From Flavobacterium sp. JAS (GTDB lineage Bacteria > Bacteroidota > Bacteroidia > Flavobacteriales > Flavobacteriaceae), in NCBI RefSeq assembly GCF_020991455.1, contig NZ_JAJMOX010000006.1, positions 248,001 to 312,000 of the forward strand: DNA of 64,000 nucleotides. The letters are read 5' to 3'. The position numbers were made by a program, and so were the translations under genes. The notes under the pieces are model-generated. The model was not told where the DNA came from, made no database searches, and worked only from the letters and a program-made list of their open reading frames with translations. Below are positions 1 to 8,215 of the stretch, in pieces. Positions within the stretch are counted from its first letter, which is position 1. The number at the start of each line of letters is the position of its first letter.

Positions 1-12
1 TTTCTCTTAGTT

Positions 13-1017
13 TTGATAAAAAGGTTTTTGTGGTCTTTATTGGTTTTTTTACTGATAAGTTGCGGTAAAAGTGAAAAACCAGTAGTCGCCTTTTATTATT
101 GGAAAACCATCTTTAAATTATCTCAAAAAGAAACAGAAGCTTTAAAGGATAATGATGTCAGTAAACTTTATGTTCGCTATTTTGACATTGGCTTACATCC
201 CGAGAATCAGCAGCCTATTCCTGTAAGTCCGATACGTTTTCAGCAAAGCGTGAATAATTTTACTATTGTTCCGGTTGTCTTTATACAAAATAAAGTCATG
301 TTGTTGCCTGATTTGGATATTGATGATCTGGCTCAAAAGACATTTTCTTTTATTGAAGAAATAAATGCTAAGAATAAAATTCAGTGCAATGAAATTCAAA
401 TTGATTGTGACTGGACTTTAAAAAGCAAAGAAAACTATCTGAAATTTATTGAACGATTTAAAAAATTTTCGCACAAGAAACTTTCAGCAACAATTCGATT
501 ACATCAGGTAAAATATTTCAAAAAGACAAAAATTCCAAATGTTGATTCCGGAGTTTTGATGTATTACAATATGGGAACAATTGCTACGGATTCTTTGAAT
601 TCTATATACAATCAAAAAATTGCAGAACGTTATCTCAAAAGTTTAAAAAAATATCCGTTGCATCTGGATTTGGCATTGCCAATATATTCTTGGGGAGTTC
701 ACATCAGGAATCAAAAGGTAATTGGTTTACGTTCGAAGATAAACGTAAGTGAACTTAAAAAAAATCAAAATTTCGAGCAGGTAAACGCTCTGTTTTTCAA
801 AGTAAAGCAATCTAATTATAAAAATGGTGTTTTTTATGAAGAGAATGATTTACTGAAAATAGAAGCAATTTCTTCTGAAGATCTGTTGGAAATGGCAGAT
901 GAATTAGACGATAATTTAGCTCAAAAACCAAAAGAAATTATATTTTACGATTTAGACGAATTCAATTTAAACAACTATGAAAAGAATATTTTTAAGCAAG
1001 TTATTTCTTGTTTCTAG
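13..1017 (+). CDS. Putative TIM-barrel (glycosidase-like) lipoprotein, unknown function
   Basis: The protein begins with a short lipoprotein signal ending in LLVFLLISC, so it should be lipidated at Cys17 and carried in the envelope. The chosen start is a TTG codon giving MIKRFLW. The frame is open to the window edge, so a start further upstream cannot be excluded. I do not recognise a named family. Three stretches resemble strands of a GH18/GH25-like barrel: the acidic EIQIDCDW near residue 128, GVLMYYNMG near residue 183, and the late LPIYSWGVH near residue 225. A glycoside hydrolase-like role is inference only. The next gene starts inside this one (41-base overlap), so the two are probably translated together. 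Confidence 0.7.
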   Translation: MIKRFLWSLLVFLLISCGKSEKPVVAFYYWKTIFKLSQKETEALKDNDVSKLYVRYFDIGLHPENQQPIPVSPIRFQQSVNNFTIVPVVFIQNKVMLLPDLDIDDLAQKTFSFIEEINAKNKIQCNEIQIDCDWTLKSKENYLKFIERFKKFSHKKLSATIRLHQVKYFKKTKIPNVDSGVLMYYNMGTIATDSLNSIYNQKIAERYLKSLKKYPLHLDLALPIYSWGVHIRNQKVIGLRSKINVSELKKNQNFEQVNALFFKVKQSNYKNGVFYEENDLLKIEAISSEDLLEMADELDDNLAQKPKEIIFYDLDEFNLNNYEKNIFKQVISCF

Positions 1018-3352
1018 CTTTACGTTACTTTCTATTTACGGAATAATCTATGCTTGCGCCGATGGTGACGATTGGGATTATTTTGGGTATAATTCGAATT
1101 TTACACCAGAAACATTTGCTGATAAATCGTATTCACCACTTTTTTTGTCAGGCGCTATTTTTTACGGAATTGGTTTTGATAGAGAGCATAATTCCAGATT
1201 TAATGAAGATATAAAATCGGATTGGGAAAATTACCTGAAAGGGAAAGTCGATGCGACAACGGTAAGTCATTTCTTGATTGGAGACGAACCGACAAACCCT
1301 TATGCTGAAAAAGACAAAGTTTCGGCAAACAAAACCGAAATCACGCAGCTTCATGTTTATTACAAAAACAAAAAAGAGAATCAGACTTCTCTAAAATGGG
1401 GAAAGAAAATAAGTTTGAAAGATGCTAAAGTGAAAAGTTTTATAGAGTTTTTGTATTTGGCTCAAAAGATAGAAACAGTTTCGATAGGCGATGAGTATTG
1501 GAGTTATGATCCCGTTGTGGCAAAAACTTTCAAAGATTTAAAAATGATTCAGTCTATTGAGAATGTTTACAATACAACCTCAGATTCATTCCTGAAAAAC
1601 AGATATTGGTTTCTAACTATGAAAGCTTATTTTTATAGTAGTAATAAACCTAAAGCAATTTTGTTTTTTAATAAAACAGAAGCTTCTGTTGCTAAAAACA
1701 CTTTATATTATCGTGCATTGGCGTATGTAGCAGGAATTAATTATCAGCAAAAAAAATATGCAACGTCTAATTATTTGTATGCTTTGGTTTTTGATAAATG
1801 TCCGGAAATGAGAATTGTTACAGCATATAGTTTTCATCCAAAAAACGAAGCCGATTGGACTAAGTCTTTAGCAATGGCAAAAAACAATAAAGAGAAAGCC
1901 GCACTTTGGGCAATTCATGGATATTATAAAGATGAAAGACAAGCGATTGAAAAAATCTACGAATTAGATCCTAAAAGTGAACATCTGAATTATTTGCTGA
2001 CAAGGCTGATCAATAAGCAAGAGCAAAATATAAATAATTCATTTGCGGTGAAAACAAATCCGGATGATTATAGCGCGCCTTCGGTAGCACAAACAGTTGC
2101 CGAGAACAAAGCTGAAAATCAAGCTAAATTTGATAAAAAAGCATTTGATTTAGTTTCGAAAATTGCAGCTGCCGGAAATACAGAAAAGCCATATTTATGG
2201 GATATTTCATTAGGATATCTTCAAACTTTAAAAGGAGATTTCGCCAACGCAGATATTAATTTGAATAAAGCCGAGAAAACTTTGCCTAAAACAGAATTGG
2301 CAGGATATCAATTAAGATTGCTTCGTTTTGTAAATAATATGAGCAAAATTGATAAACTGACAGATAAAAACGAGAAAACAATTCTTGCAGATTTAAATTG
2401 GCTGTATTACGAACTTCCAAAAACATATAAAGACCAGGAGTTTCGTTATCAAAATGCCGTTTCGTGGAGCAAGAATTATTTGGCAGCGCTCTATAAAGCA
2501 AAAGGAAATCCAGTTATGGTGGAATTGTTTGGCGGAGATTCGCATTCAAATCCATATTATTGGAGTGGAGGAAATTCGTTTTATGACAATGAAAAGGATT
2601 TACTGGATATGAAAACTTTTTTGGCTAAGCCAAATAAAACCGAAATAGAGAAAATCGCTTTCGGAATTTACAGTTTAAAATTGAAAGATATTAATAATTT
2701 CCAAGCAGTTCAGGCAACTTTCAAAAACAAGATTCCTGAAGCAATTGCTTTTATTCAACAAACAGATTCTGTTCAGGATTATCAGTTTTTAGGAAATCCG
2801 TTTAACGGAAATATTAAAGATTGTCATGATTGCGAACATGCAGCTTATCAAAAGAAGAAATATTCTCAGCTTGAGTTTTTAAATACAATAAAAACGATGC
2901 AGGATAAATTGGCTCAAAAAGAAGATGTTTATACTAATAGTTTATTGTTGGGAAACGCTTTCTATAATATAAGTCATTTCGGAAACGGCAGAACTTTTTA
3001 TGAAATAAGTATTGTGGGTTACGGTTCGAGCCCATATTCGTTTAGAGATTCTATGAAAAAAATGATTACCAATTGTGATCTTCCTAAAATGTATTATCAA
3101 AAAGCATTTGAAGCGGCAACAACAAAGGAGCAAAAAGCAAAATGTGTTTACTTATTGTCAAAATGTGAACGAAATGAATTTTATAACAATAAATATAATA
3201 ACATAACCAATTGGTGGAGTGTTGAAGATGATAAAATTAATTTCACGGCATGGAATGGTTTTAAAGCGTTGAAAAAAGAATATTCAGATACAAAGTATTA
3301 TCAGGATGTAATTGCAGAGTGTGGTTATTTTAATACTTATATCAATCAATAA
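977..3352 (+). CDS. Large exported protein, unknown function, starts CADGDDW
   Basis: This 791-residue protein has an N-terminal hydrophobic segment ending in IIYAC, followed directly by the acidic ADGDDWDY. That could be a signal peptide or a slightly unusual lipobox. Acidic residues just after the lipobox Cys resemble the lipoprotein export signal described in Flavobacteriia for surface display, so a cell-surface location is possible. The body is mostly helical and contains repeat-like stretches (KKYATSNYLYALVF, LGYLQTLKGDFANADINLNKAE) that look like degenerate TPR units. A CHDC motif lies in the last third. It overlaps the preceding barrel-like lipoprotein gene by 41 bases. I do not know its function. 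Confidence 0.75.
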   Translation: MKRIFLSKLFLVSSFTLLSIYGIIYACADGDDWDYFGYNSNFTPETFADKSYSPLFLSGAIFYGIGFDREHNSRFNEDIKSDWENYLKGKVDATTVSHFLIGDEPTNPYAEKDKVSANKTEITQLHVYYKNKKENQTSLKWGKKISLKDAKVKSFIEFLYLAQKIETVSIGDEYWSYDPVVAKTFKDLKMIQSIENVYNTTSDSFLKNRYWFLTMKAYFYSSNKPKAILFFNKTEASVAKNTLYYRALAYVAGINYQQKKYATSNYLYALVFDKCPEMRIVTAYSFHPKNEADWTKSLAMAKNNKEKAALWAIHGYYKDERQAIEKIYELDPKSEHLNYLLTRLINKQEQNINNSFAVKTNPDDYSAPSVAQTVAENKAENQAKFDKKAFDLVSKIAAAGNTEKPYLWDISLGYLQTLKGDFANADINLNKAEKTLPKTELAGYQLRLLRFVNNMSKIDKLTDKNEKTILADLNWLYYELPKTYKDQEFRYQNAVSWSKNYLAALYKAKGNPVMVELFGGDSHSNPYYWSGGNSFYDNEKDLLDMKTFLAKPNKTEIEKIAFGIYSLKLKDINNFQAVQATFKNKIPEAIAFIQQTDSVQDYQFLGNPFNGNIKDCHDCEHAAYQKKKYSQLEFLNTIKTMQDKLAQKEDVYTNSLLLGNAFYNISHFGNGRTFYEISIVGYGSSPYSFRDSMKKMITNCDLPKMYYQKAFEAATTKEQKAKCVYLLSKCERNEFYNNKYNNITNWWSVEDDKINFTAWNGFKALKKEYSDTKYYQDVIAECGYFNTYINQ

Positions 3353-3389
3353 TTTGTAATTGTATCTTTGTCTTAATATAATTAATGAG

Positions 3390-3794
3390 ATGGTAAATAA
3401 AATTGAACACATAGGAATCGCAGTAAAAAACATGAACGACGCAAATGTATTGTTCGAAAAACTGCTGGGAGTTCCGTCCTATAAAGAGGAGAGAGTGGAA
3501 AGTGAAGGTGTTTTGACTTCTTTTTTTCAAACTGGTACAAATAAGATTGAACTTTTGATGGCAACCAATCCGGAAAGTCCAATTGCTAAATTTTTAGAAA
3601 AAAAAGGAGAAGGGATTCATCATATTGCTTTTGATGTAGAAGATATATATGCAGAAATTGAACGTTTAAAGAATGAAGGTTTTGTGCTGATTAATGAAGT
3701 GCCTAAAAAAGGTGCGGATAATAAATTAGTGGTTTTTTTGCATCCAAAAAACACAAATGGCGTCTTGGTTGAGCTTTGTCAGGAAATTCGCTAA
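3390..3794 (+). CDS. mce: Methylmalonyl-CoA epimerase
   Basis: The enzyme interconverts (R)- and (S)-methylmalonyl-CoA in the propionate/succinate pathway, in the cytosol. The 134-residue protein is one vicinal-oxygen-chelate unit of two beta-alpha-beta-beta-beta modules. It starts with MVNKIEHIGIAVKN, where the His is a metal ligand, and carries GEGIHHIAFDVED mid-protein and GVLVELCQ at the end, where the Glu is a ligand. The frame is open further upstream to 3360, but the ATG at 3390 gives the family N-terminus. A TATCTTTG -7 element at 3363-3370 would lie inside the longer reading, which also supports 3390. No mutase gene is in the window. Confidence 0.93.
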   Translation: MVNKIEHIGIAVKNMNDANVLFEKLLGVPSYKEERVESEGVLTSFFQTGTNKIELLMATNPESPIAKFLEKKGEGIHHIAFDVEDIYAEIERLKNEGFVLINEVPKKGADNKLVVFLHPKNTNGVLVELCQEIR

Positions 3795-3898
3795 AGAAAT
3801 AACTCGTTTTTTATTTTAAATAAGGTGTTGAAAATCAATTACGTTCTTGTTAAGACTAGATATTATTTGAAATTAATTAGAAATGTTGTCTTAAAATA

Positions 3899-3930
3899 TT
3901 TGGAGTGAATTAAAAATAGTAGTAATATTG
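3899..3930 (+). promoter_or_regulatory. Promoter of the CAU tRNA gene
   Basis: TTTG at 3899-3902 and TAATATTG at 3923-3930 are separated by 20 bases. They match the Bacteroidetes -33/-7 pattern (TTTG, TANNTTTG) with one mismatch and end 12 bases before the tRNA. Confidence 0.55.
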
Positions 3931-3942
3931 CATCCTCAAACC

Positions 3943-4016
3943 GGTCCTATAGCTCAGCTGGTTAGAGCACCTGACTCATAATCAGGTGGTCCCTGGTTCG
4001 AGCCCAGGTGGGACCA
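3943..4016 (+). tRNA. tRNA with CAU anticodon, probably tRNA-Ile2 (lysidine type)
   Basis: A full cloverleaf is visible. The acceptor stem GGTCCTA pairs with TGGGACC, the D arm is AGCTCAGCTGGTTAGAGC, the anticodon stem CCTGA/TCAGG encloses loop CTCATAA (anticodon CAT), and the T arm is CCTGG-TTCGAGC-CCAGG. CCA is not encoded. CAU tRNAs can be initiator Met, elongator Met or Ile2. The pairs C4-G69 and C5-G68, which TilS recognises in E. coli tRNA-Ile2, are both present here. E. coli elongator tRNA-Met has T-A and A-T at those places. That favours Ile2 reading AUA after lysidine modification, but elongator Met remains possible. Confidence 0.9.
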
Positions 4017-4050
4017 CAAAAAGCCTCATAATTTTATGAGGCTTTTTTTT
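4017..4050 (+). terminator. Intrinsic terminator after the tRNA
   Basis: AAGCCTCATAA (4021-4031) pairs perfectly with TTATGAGGCTT (4034-4044) and is followed by a T run. Confidence 0.85.
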
Positions 4051-4060
4051 GTTTAAAACA

Positions 4061-4090
4061 TTGCATTTGTGTAAAAAACTTATACATTTG
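4061..4090 (+). promoter_or_regulatory. Promoter for the small PID-CTERM-like gene
   Basis: TTG at 4061-4063 and TACATTTG at 4083-4090 have 19-base spacing and match the Bacteroidetes consensus. The leader to the ATG is then about 90 bases. Confidence 0.6.
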
Positions 4091-4187
4091 TCAAGGAATG
4101 TCGCTGTGAATCATGGTTTTGTGCGAAATTTCAACAAAGACCCCAAGTCTAACTAATATTGTGCTTGTTTGATAGCATGTTAAAATT

Positions 4188-4433
4188 ATGAAAGTAATAA
4201 GAATTATTTTTTTAGTATTTTTTTTGGTTTTTGCCAATGTGTTTATTGCTAAGGCTGATTCGACTCATCCTGGTCCACCAGATTCAGCAGTGGAAGCTAC
4301 AGCAGAAGGGGACCCGGGAAATCCTGGAGATAATGTGCCAATCGATCAAAATCTTGTTTTTTTAATGATAGCAGGATTTGCTTTGGGCGGTGTATTTATA
4401 TATAAAAATAAAATAAAACAGGCTTCAATATAA
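4188..4433 (+). CDS. Small secreted protein with PID-CTERM-like sorting tail
   Basis: This 81-residue protein has a signal peptide (cleavage probably after FIAKA), a short Pro/Gly/Asp-rich middle (GDPGNPGDN), then the motif PIDQ, a hydrophobic segment (LVFLMIAGFALGGVFIY) and a basic tail KNKIKQ. A conserved PID motif, one membrane helix and a basic tail is the layout of the PID-CTERM sorting signal of Bacteroidetes, thought to be processed by an exosortase-like enzyme. No such enzyme is in the window. The product would be a tiny exported peptide of about 30 residues anchored or released at that motif. It has its own promoter and terminator. Confidence 0.72.
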   Translation: MKVIRIIFLVFFLVFANVFIAKADSTHPGPPDSAVEATAEGDPGNPGDNVPIDQNLVFLMIAGFALGGVFIYKNKIKQASI

Positions 4434-4449
4434 ATTGAAGTCTGTTTTT
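4415..4449. terminator. Bidirectional terminator between the PID-CTERM gene and ribE
   Basis: ACAGGCTTCAAT and ATTGAAGTCTGT form a hairpin with one G-T pair, flanked by A and T runs on both sides. It overlaps the last codons of the plus-strand gene and lies just past the stop of ribE on the minus strand. Confidence 0.75.
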
Positions 4450-4470
4450 ATGGAATAATTTTAGCGAGAT

Positions 4471-5061
4471 TTATTTGTTTATCGAGTAAAGTCTTGATAT
4501 ATATTTTCCAACTACGTCAAATTCTAAGTTTATTTTAGTTCCAATTTTGAAATCCTTAAAATTAGTGTGTTCATGCGTGTAAGGAATAATTGAAACACTA
4601 AATTCATTTGTTTTAGAGTTTACAACCGTAAGACTTACTCCATTAACAGTTATAGAGCCTTTTTCTATAGTGATGTTGCTGAGGTTTTTGTCATATTCAA
4701 AGGTGTAGTTCCAGCTTCCGTTTGCTTCTTCGATTTTAATGCAGGTTCCGGTTTGGTCTACGTGGCCTTGAACAATATGACCGTCAAGACGATCTCCAAG
4801 TTTCATTCCTCTTTCTAGATTTACAATATCGCCAGTTTTCCAGTCTCCAATATTTGTTTTTAAAATAGTTTCATCAATAGCAGTTACGGTATAAAATGAA
4901 TCTTTTATGGCTACGACTGTTAGGCATATTCCGTTGTGCGAAACGCTTTGGTCAATTTTTAATTCATTTGTAATAGAAGAATCAACAGTTATGTGAAGAT
5001 TACTTTGATCTTTTTGTATTTCGTGAATCCTTCCGAGGGTTTCTATAATTCCTGTAAACAT
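4471..5061 (-). CDS. ribE: Riboflavin synthase alpha chain
   Basis: Catalyses dismutation of two 6,7-dimethyl-8-ribityllumazine molecules to riboflavin, the last step of vitamin B2 synthesis. The 196-residue length is usual. Two lumazine-binding repeats are visible: the first starts MFTGIIETLGRI, and the second starts near residue 97 with GHIVQGHVDQTG and contains GSITVNGVSLTVV. The C-terminus ends YISRLYSINK, as in the trimerisation helix of the family. It is transcribed alone, divergently from pdxA across a 57-base gap. Confidence 0.96.
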   Translation of the reverse strand: MFTGIIETLGRIHEIQKDQSNLHITVDSSITNELKIDQSVSHNGICLTVVAIKDSFYTVTAIDETILKTNIGDWKTGDIVNLERGMKLGDRLDGHIVQGHVDQTGTCIKIEEANGSWNYTFEYDKNLSNITIEKGSITVNGVSLTVVNSKTNEFSVSIIPYTHEHTNFKDFKIGTKINLEFDVVGKYISRLYSINK

Positions 5062-5077
5062 TGTTGTTTTATTTTAC

Positions 5078-5098
5078 TAAATTTGCACATCAAAATTA
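5078..5098. promoter_or_regulatory. Back-to-back -7 elements of pdxA and ribE
   Basis: TAAATTTG at 5078-5085 on the plus strand faces pdxA. CAAAATTA at 5091-5098, which reads TAATTTTG on the minus strand, faces ribE. Both fit TANNTTTG and lie five bases apart, so the two polymerase sites should exclude each other. Confidence 0.55.
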
Positions 5099-5118
5099 GT
5101 AATAAATAAGCTGAGCTC

Positions 5119-6168
5119 ATGAATAAAAAAGCAGAAAATATAATTGTTGGAATTTCAATTGGAGATTTAAACGGTATTGGAAGCGAGGTTATATTGAAAA
5201 CATTCGAGGATTCCCGCATGTTAGAAATGTGTACGCCAGTTATTTTTGCAAACGCCAAAATACTTTCTTTCGTTAAAAAAAGTTTTACTTCAACAGTTCA
5301 ATTTCATGGAGTTGATAAATTAGATCAGGTTTTGCCGGGAAAATTAAATGTCTTTAATCTTTGGAAAGAAGGGGTTGATATTAATCTGGGGAAAAATGAT
5401 GAAAAAATTGGCGAATATGCAGTGAAGTCTTTTGTGGCAGCAACCAAAGCTTTAAAAGATGGAGCAATTGATGTTTTAGTTACGGCTCCAATAAATAAAT
5501 ACAATATTCAGTCAGAAGGATTTAAATTTCCCGGACATACAGATTATTTGGATCAGGAATTAGAAGGTAATGCTTTAATGATGATGGTTCAGGACAATCT
5601 AAGAGTTGGTTTATTGACAGATCATGTTCCTTTAAGTGAAGTTTCTTCGCATTTGACGGAAGAATTAATCACAAGAAAAATTGAAACAATAAGAAAATCA
5701 TTAATTCAGGATTTTAGTATCGTAAAACCAAAAATTGCTGTTTTAGGATTAAATCCACATGCAGGTGATGGTGGTGTAATAGGGAAAGAAGATGATTTGA
5801 TCTTGAAGCCGACTTTAAAGAAAATATTTGATGCCGGAACAATGGTTTTTGGACCTTTTCCTGCTGATGGCTTTTTTGGGAACAGTCAATATGAGAAATA
5901 TGATGCTATTGTAGCAACATACCACGATCAGGGATTAATTCCTTTTAAGACATTGTCTTTTGGGAAAGGCGTTAATTATACAGCAGGTTTAAATAAGATT
6001 AGAACCTCGCCGGATCATGGTACAGCATACGATATTGCTGGAAAAGACGTGGCAGATTTTAATTCATTTAAAGAGGCGATTTATCTTGCGATTGATATTT
6101 TTAACTCGCGTAATCAGTATGAGGAGATTAGTCAAAAACCTCTTAAAATAAAAGAAAAACAGTTATAA
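5119..6168 (+). CDS. pdxA: 4-hydroxythreonine-4-phosphate dehydrogenase
   Basis: Oxidises 4-phosphohydroxy-L-threonine with NAD in pyridoxal phosphate synthesis. It is a cytosolic, zinc-dependent dimer. At 349 residues it has the family hallmarks: GISIGDLNGIGSEV at the N-terminus, TAPINK, the metal-ligand His in PGHTDYL, LNPHAGDGG and ATYHDQGLIPFK, and SPDHGTAYDIAG near the end. It has its own promoter and is followed by a separate promoter for the DUF177 gene, so it is probably monocistronic. The other genes of the deoxyxylulose-dependent route are not in the window. Confidence 0.96.
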   Translation: MNKKAENIIVGISIGDLNGIGSEVILKTFEDSRMLEMCTPVIFANAKILSFVKKSFTSTVQFHGVDKLDQVLPGKLNVFNLWKEGVDINLGKNDEKIGEYAVKSFVAATKALKDGAIDVLVTAPINKYNIQSEGFKFPGHTDYLDQELEGNALMMMVQDNLRVGLLTDHVPLSEVSSHLTEELITRKIETIRKSLIQDFSIVKPKIAVLGLNPHAGDGGVIGKEDDLILKPTLKKIFDAGTMVFGPFPADGFFGNSQYEKYDAIVATYHDQGLIPFKTLSFGKGVNYTAGLNKIRTSPDHGTAYDIAGKDVADFNSFKEAIYLAIDIFNSRNQYEEISQKPLKIKEKQL

Positions 6169-6211
6169 ACAAAAAAAGGTGAATAAGATTATTAGTTTTA
6201 TAATAATTTTA

Positions 6212-6219
6212 TATCTTTG
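6212..6219 (+). promoter_or_regulatory. -7 element for the DUF177-rpmF unit
   Basis: TATCTTTG matches TANNTTTG exactly. It gives a leader of about 50 bases to the ATG at 6275. No clear TTG is seen at -33. Confidence 0.5.
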
Positions 6220-6274
6220 CACCCCAATTCAGATATCTGAGTTTTAGATACGAATTGGTCAAATTGATGTTGAA

Positions 6275-6817
6275 ATGAGCAAAACAAAAGAATTTTTAAT
6301 TCCTTTCATAGGATTAAAGCTAGGAAAACACCATTTTGAGTATCAAATAAGTAACACGTTCTTTGAGAACTTTGATTACGACGAATTTCAAAGCTCGGAT
6401 ATCAAAGTGAGTTTAGTTTTAGATAAGAAAAGCAACATGTTAGAGTTGGAATTCAAACACAAAGGAACCGTAAATGTACCTTGTGATCTAACAGGCGAAG
6501 ATTTTGATCTTCCTATAAAAGGGAAAATGAAATTAATTGTTCGCTTTGGAGATGAATTCAATAATGATAACGAAGAGTTGTTGATCTTACCACATGGAGA
6601 GCATGAAATAGATGTAGAACAATACATTTATGAAATGATTGCACTTTCGGTACCGCTAAAACGAGTTCATCCAGGAGTGAAAGATGGTACTTTACAAAGT
6701 GAAGCTTTAGCAAAACTGAATGAATTAAAAGTCAAAGAAGAAAAAGAAGAGAGTAAACAAGAAGAAGATATTGACCCGCGTTGGGACAAATTAAAGAAAC
6801 TATTAACGGATAAATAA
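6275..6817 (+). CDS. DUF177/YceD family protein, probable 23S rRNA accumulation factor
   Basis: Members of this family (E. coli YceD, plant DUF177) are needed for normal 23S rRNA accumulation and almost always precede rpmF, as here (9-base gap). The 180-residue protein has the family core VPCDLTGEDFDLPIKG with acidic flanks, and IYEMIALSVPLKRVHP, whose last part matches the conserved P-x-x-x-x-H element. The C-terminus is highly charged and ends DPRWDKLKKLL, which is typical. Role and rRNA link come from family knowledge. Confidence 0.9.
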   Translation: MSKTKEFLIPFIGLKLGKHHFEYQISNTFFENFDYDEFQSSDIKVSLVLDKKSNMLELEFKHKGTVNVPCDLTGEDFDLPIKGKMKLIVRFGDEFNNDNEELLILPHGEHEIDVEQYIYEMIALSVPLKRVHPGVKDGTLQSEALAKLNELKVKEEKEESKQEEDIDPRWDKLKKLLTDK

Positions 6818-6826
6818 TATAGTAAA

Positions 6827-7021
6827 ATGGCACATCCTAAGAGAAAAATCTCGAAAACAAGAAGAGATAAGAGAAGAACACATTATAAAGCTACTGTAGC
6901 TCAAATCGCTACATGTCCTATTACTGGAGAAGCACATTTATACCACAGAGCTTACTGGCATGAAGGTAAAATGTATTACAGAGGGCAAGTTGTTATCGAT
7001 AAATCTGTAGCGGTTGCTTAA
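6827..7021 (+). CDS. rpmF: 50S ribosomal protein L32
   Basis: A large-subunit ribosomal protein of 64 residues starting [17 protein letters not shown], the usual very basic N-terminus. Only one Cys remains (TCPITGEAH) and the paired CxxC motifs of the zinc-ribbon form are absent, so this is the zinc-free paralogue type. It directly follows the DUF177 gene and ends 23 bases before a terminator. Confidence 0.97.
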   Translation: MAHPKRKISKTRRDKRRTHYKATVAQIATCPITGEAHLYHRAYWHEGKMYYRGQVVIDKSVAVA

Positions 7022-7044
7022 TACGTTTTTGTAAATGATACTAG

Positions 7045-7071
7045 AACTCTCACATAGTGAGAGTTTTTTTT
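7045..7071 (+). terminator. Terminator after rpmF
   Basis: AACTCTCAC-ATA-GTGAGAGTT is a perfect 9-base-pair hairpin followed by T7. It separates rpmF from fabH, which are often co-transcribed in other bacteria. Confidence 0.85.
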
Positions 7072-7154
7072 GTTGGTTATAATTTTCTTTTTTTAAGAAA
7101 ATATATACAAATTCATTTCGTTTTTTTTTGTAATTTTCAAGTCTTTTAAAAATT

Positions 7155-7176
7155 TTTCAAATAGCGATATTTGAAA
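7155..7176. promoter_or_regulatory. Perfect palindrome in front of fabH
   Basis: TTTCAAATA-GCGA-TATTTGAAA is a perfect 9-base inverted repeat with a 4-base spacer, centred about 28 bases before the fabH ATG and with no T run after it. It looks more like a protein-binding site than a terminator. The binding protein is unknown. Confidence 0.45.
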
Positions 7177-7193
7177 CGAAATAATAGAATATA

Positions 7194-8192
7194 ATGAATA
7201 CAATCACAGCCGCAATTACCGCTGTTGGAGCTTATGTTCCTGACTTTGTACTTTCGAACAAAGTATTAGAAACAATGGTCGATACCAATGACGAATGGAT
7301 TACTACTCGTACCGGAATTAAAGAAAGAAGGATTCTTAAAGATGCTGATAAAGGAACATCGTTTCTTGCTATAAAAGCAGCGCAGGATTTAATAGCAAAA
7401 GCCAATATTGATCCGTTAGAGATTGATATGATTATAATGGCAACAGCTACTGCAGATATGCCAGTAGCCTCTACAGGAGTTTATGTTGCAACAGAAATTG
7501 GAGCCACTAATGCATTTGCTTATGATTTGCAAGCGGCGTGTTCAAGTTTCTTATACGGAATGTCAACTGCTGCAGCTTATGTGCAGTCAGGGCGATACAA
7601 AAAAGTATTATTAATTGGTGCCGATAAAATGTCATCAATTGTAGATTATACAGACAGAGCAACTTGTATTATTTTTGGTGATGGAGCAGGAGCTGTTTTA
7701 TTCGAACCAAATTATGAAGGCTTAGGTTTACAAGACGAATACTTGCGAAGCGACGGGGTAGGACGTGATTTTCTTAAAATTTCTGCCGGAGGTTCTCTAA
7801 TACCAACTACTGAAGAGACCGTAAAAAACAAACAACATAACATTGTTCAAGACGGAAAAACCGTTTTTAAATATGCTGTAACTAATATGGCAGATGCAAG
7901 CGAATTGATTTTGAAAAGAAACAATTTGACAAATGAAGATGTTAACTGGTTAGTGCCACATCAGGCTAACAGACGTATTATCGATGCTACTGCCAGCAGA
8001 ATGGAACTTGAAGAATCAAAAGTATTAATGAATATTGAAAGATATGGTAATACAACTTCGGCTACTTTGCCTTTAGTGTTAAGCGACTTTGAACACTTAT
8101 TAAAAAAAGGAGATAATATTATTTTTGCTGCTTTTGGTGGTGGATTCACTTGGGGATCTATTTACCTAAAATGGGCTTACGATAAGAAATAA
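7194..8192 (+). CDS. fabH: 3-oxoacyl-ACP synthase III (KAS III)
   Basis: Condenses an acyl-CoA starter with malonyl-ACP to begin fatty acid synthesis. In this phylum branched starters are common. The 332-residue protein carries the full Cys-His-Asn triad: Cys116 in LQAACSSFLYG, His256 in VPHQANRRI and Asn286 in ERYGNTTSA. Other hallmarks are NDEWITTRTGIKERR, FGDGAGAVLF and the C-terminal FAAFGGGFTWGS. It is the first gene of fabH-accB-accC, with only 23 bases to accB. The palindrome just upstream may control it. Confidence 0.96.
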   Translation: MNTITAAITAVGAYVPDFVLSNKVLETMVDTNDEWITTRTGIKERRILKDADKGTSFLAIKAAQDLIAKANIDPLEIDMIIMATATADMPVASTGVYVATEIGATNAFAYDLQAACSSFLYGMSTAAAYVQSGRYKKVLLIGADKMSSIVDYTDRATCIIFGDGAGAVLFEPNYEGLGLQDEYLRSDGVGRDFLKISAGGSLIPTTEETVKNKQHNIVQDGKTVFKYAVTNMADASELILKRNNLTNEDVNWLVPHQANRRIIDATASRMELEESKVLMNIERYGNTTSATLPLVLSDFEHLLKKGDNIIFAAFGGGFTWGSIYLKWAYDKK

Positions 8193-8215
8193 ATTAAAAC
8201 TAAAAACAAATCATT

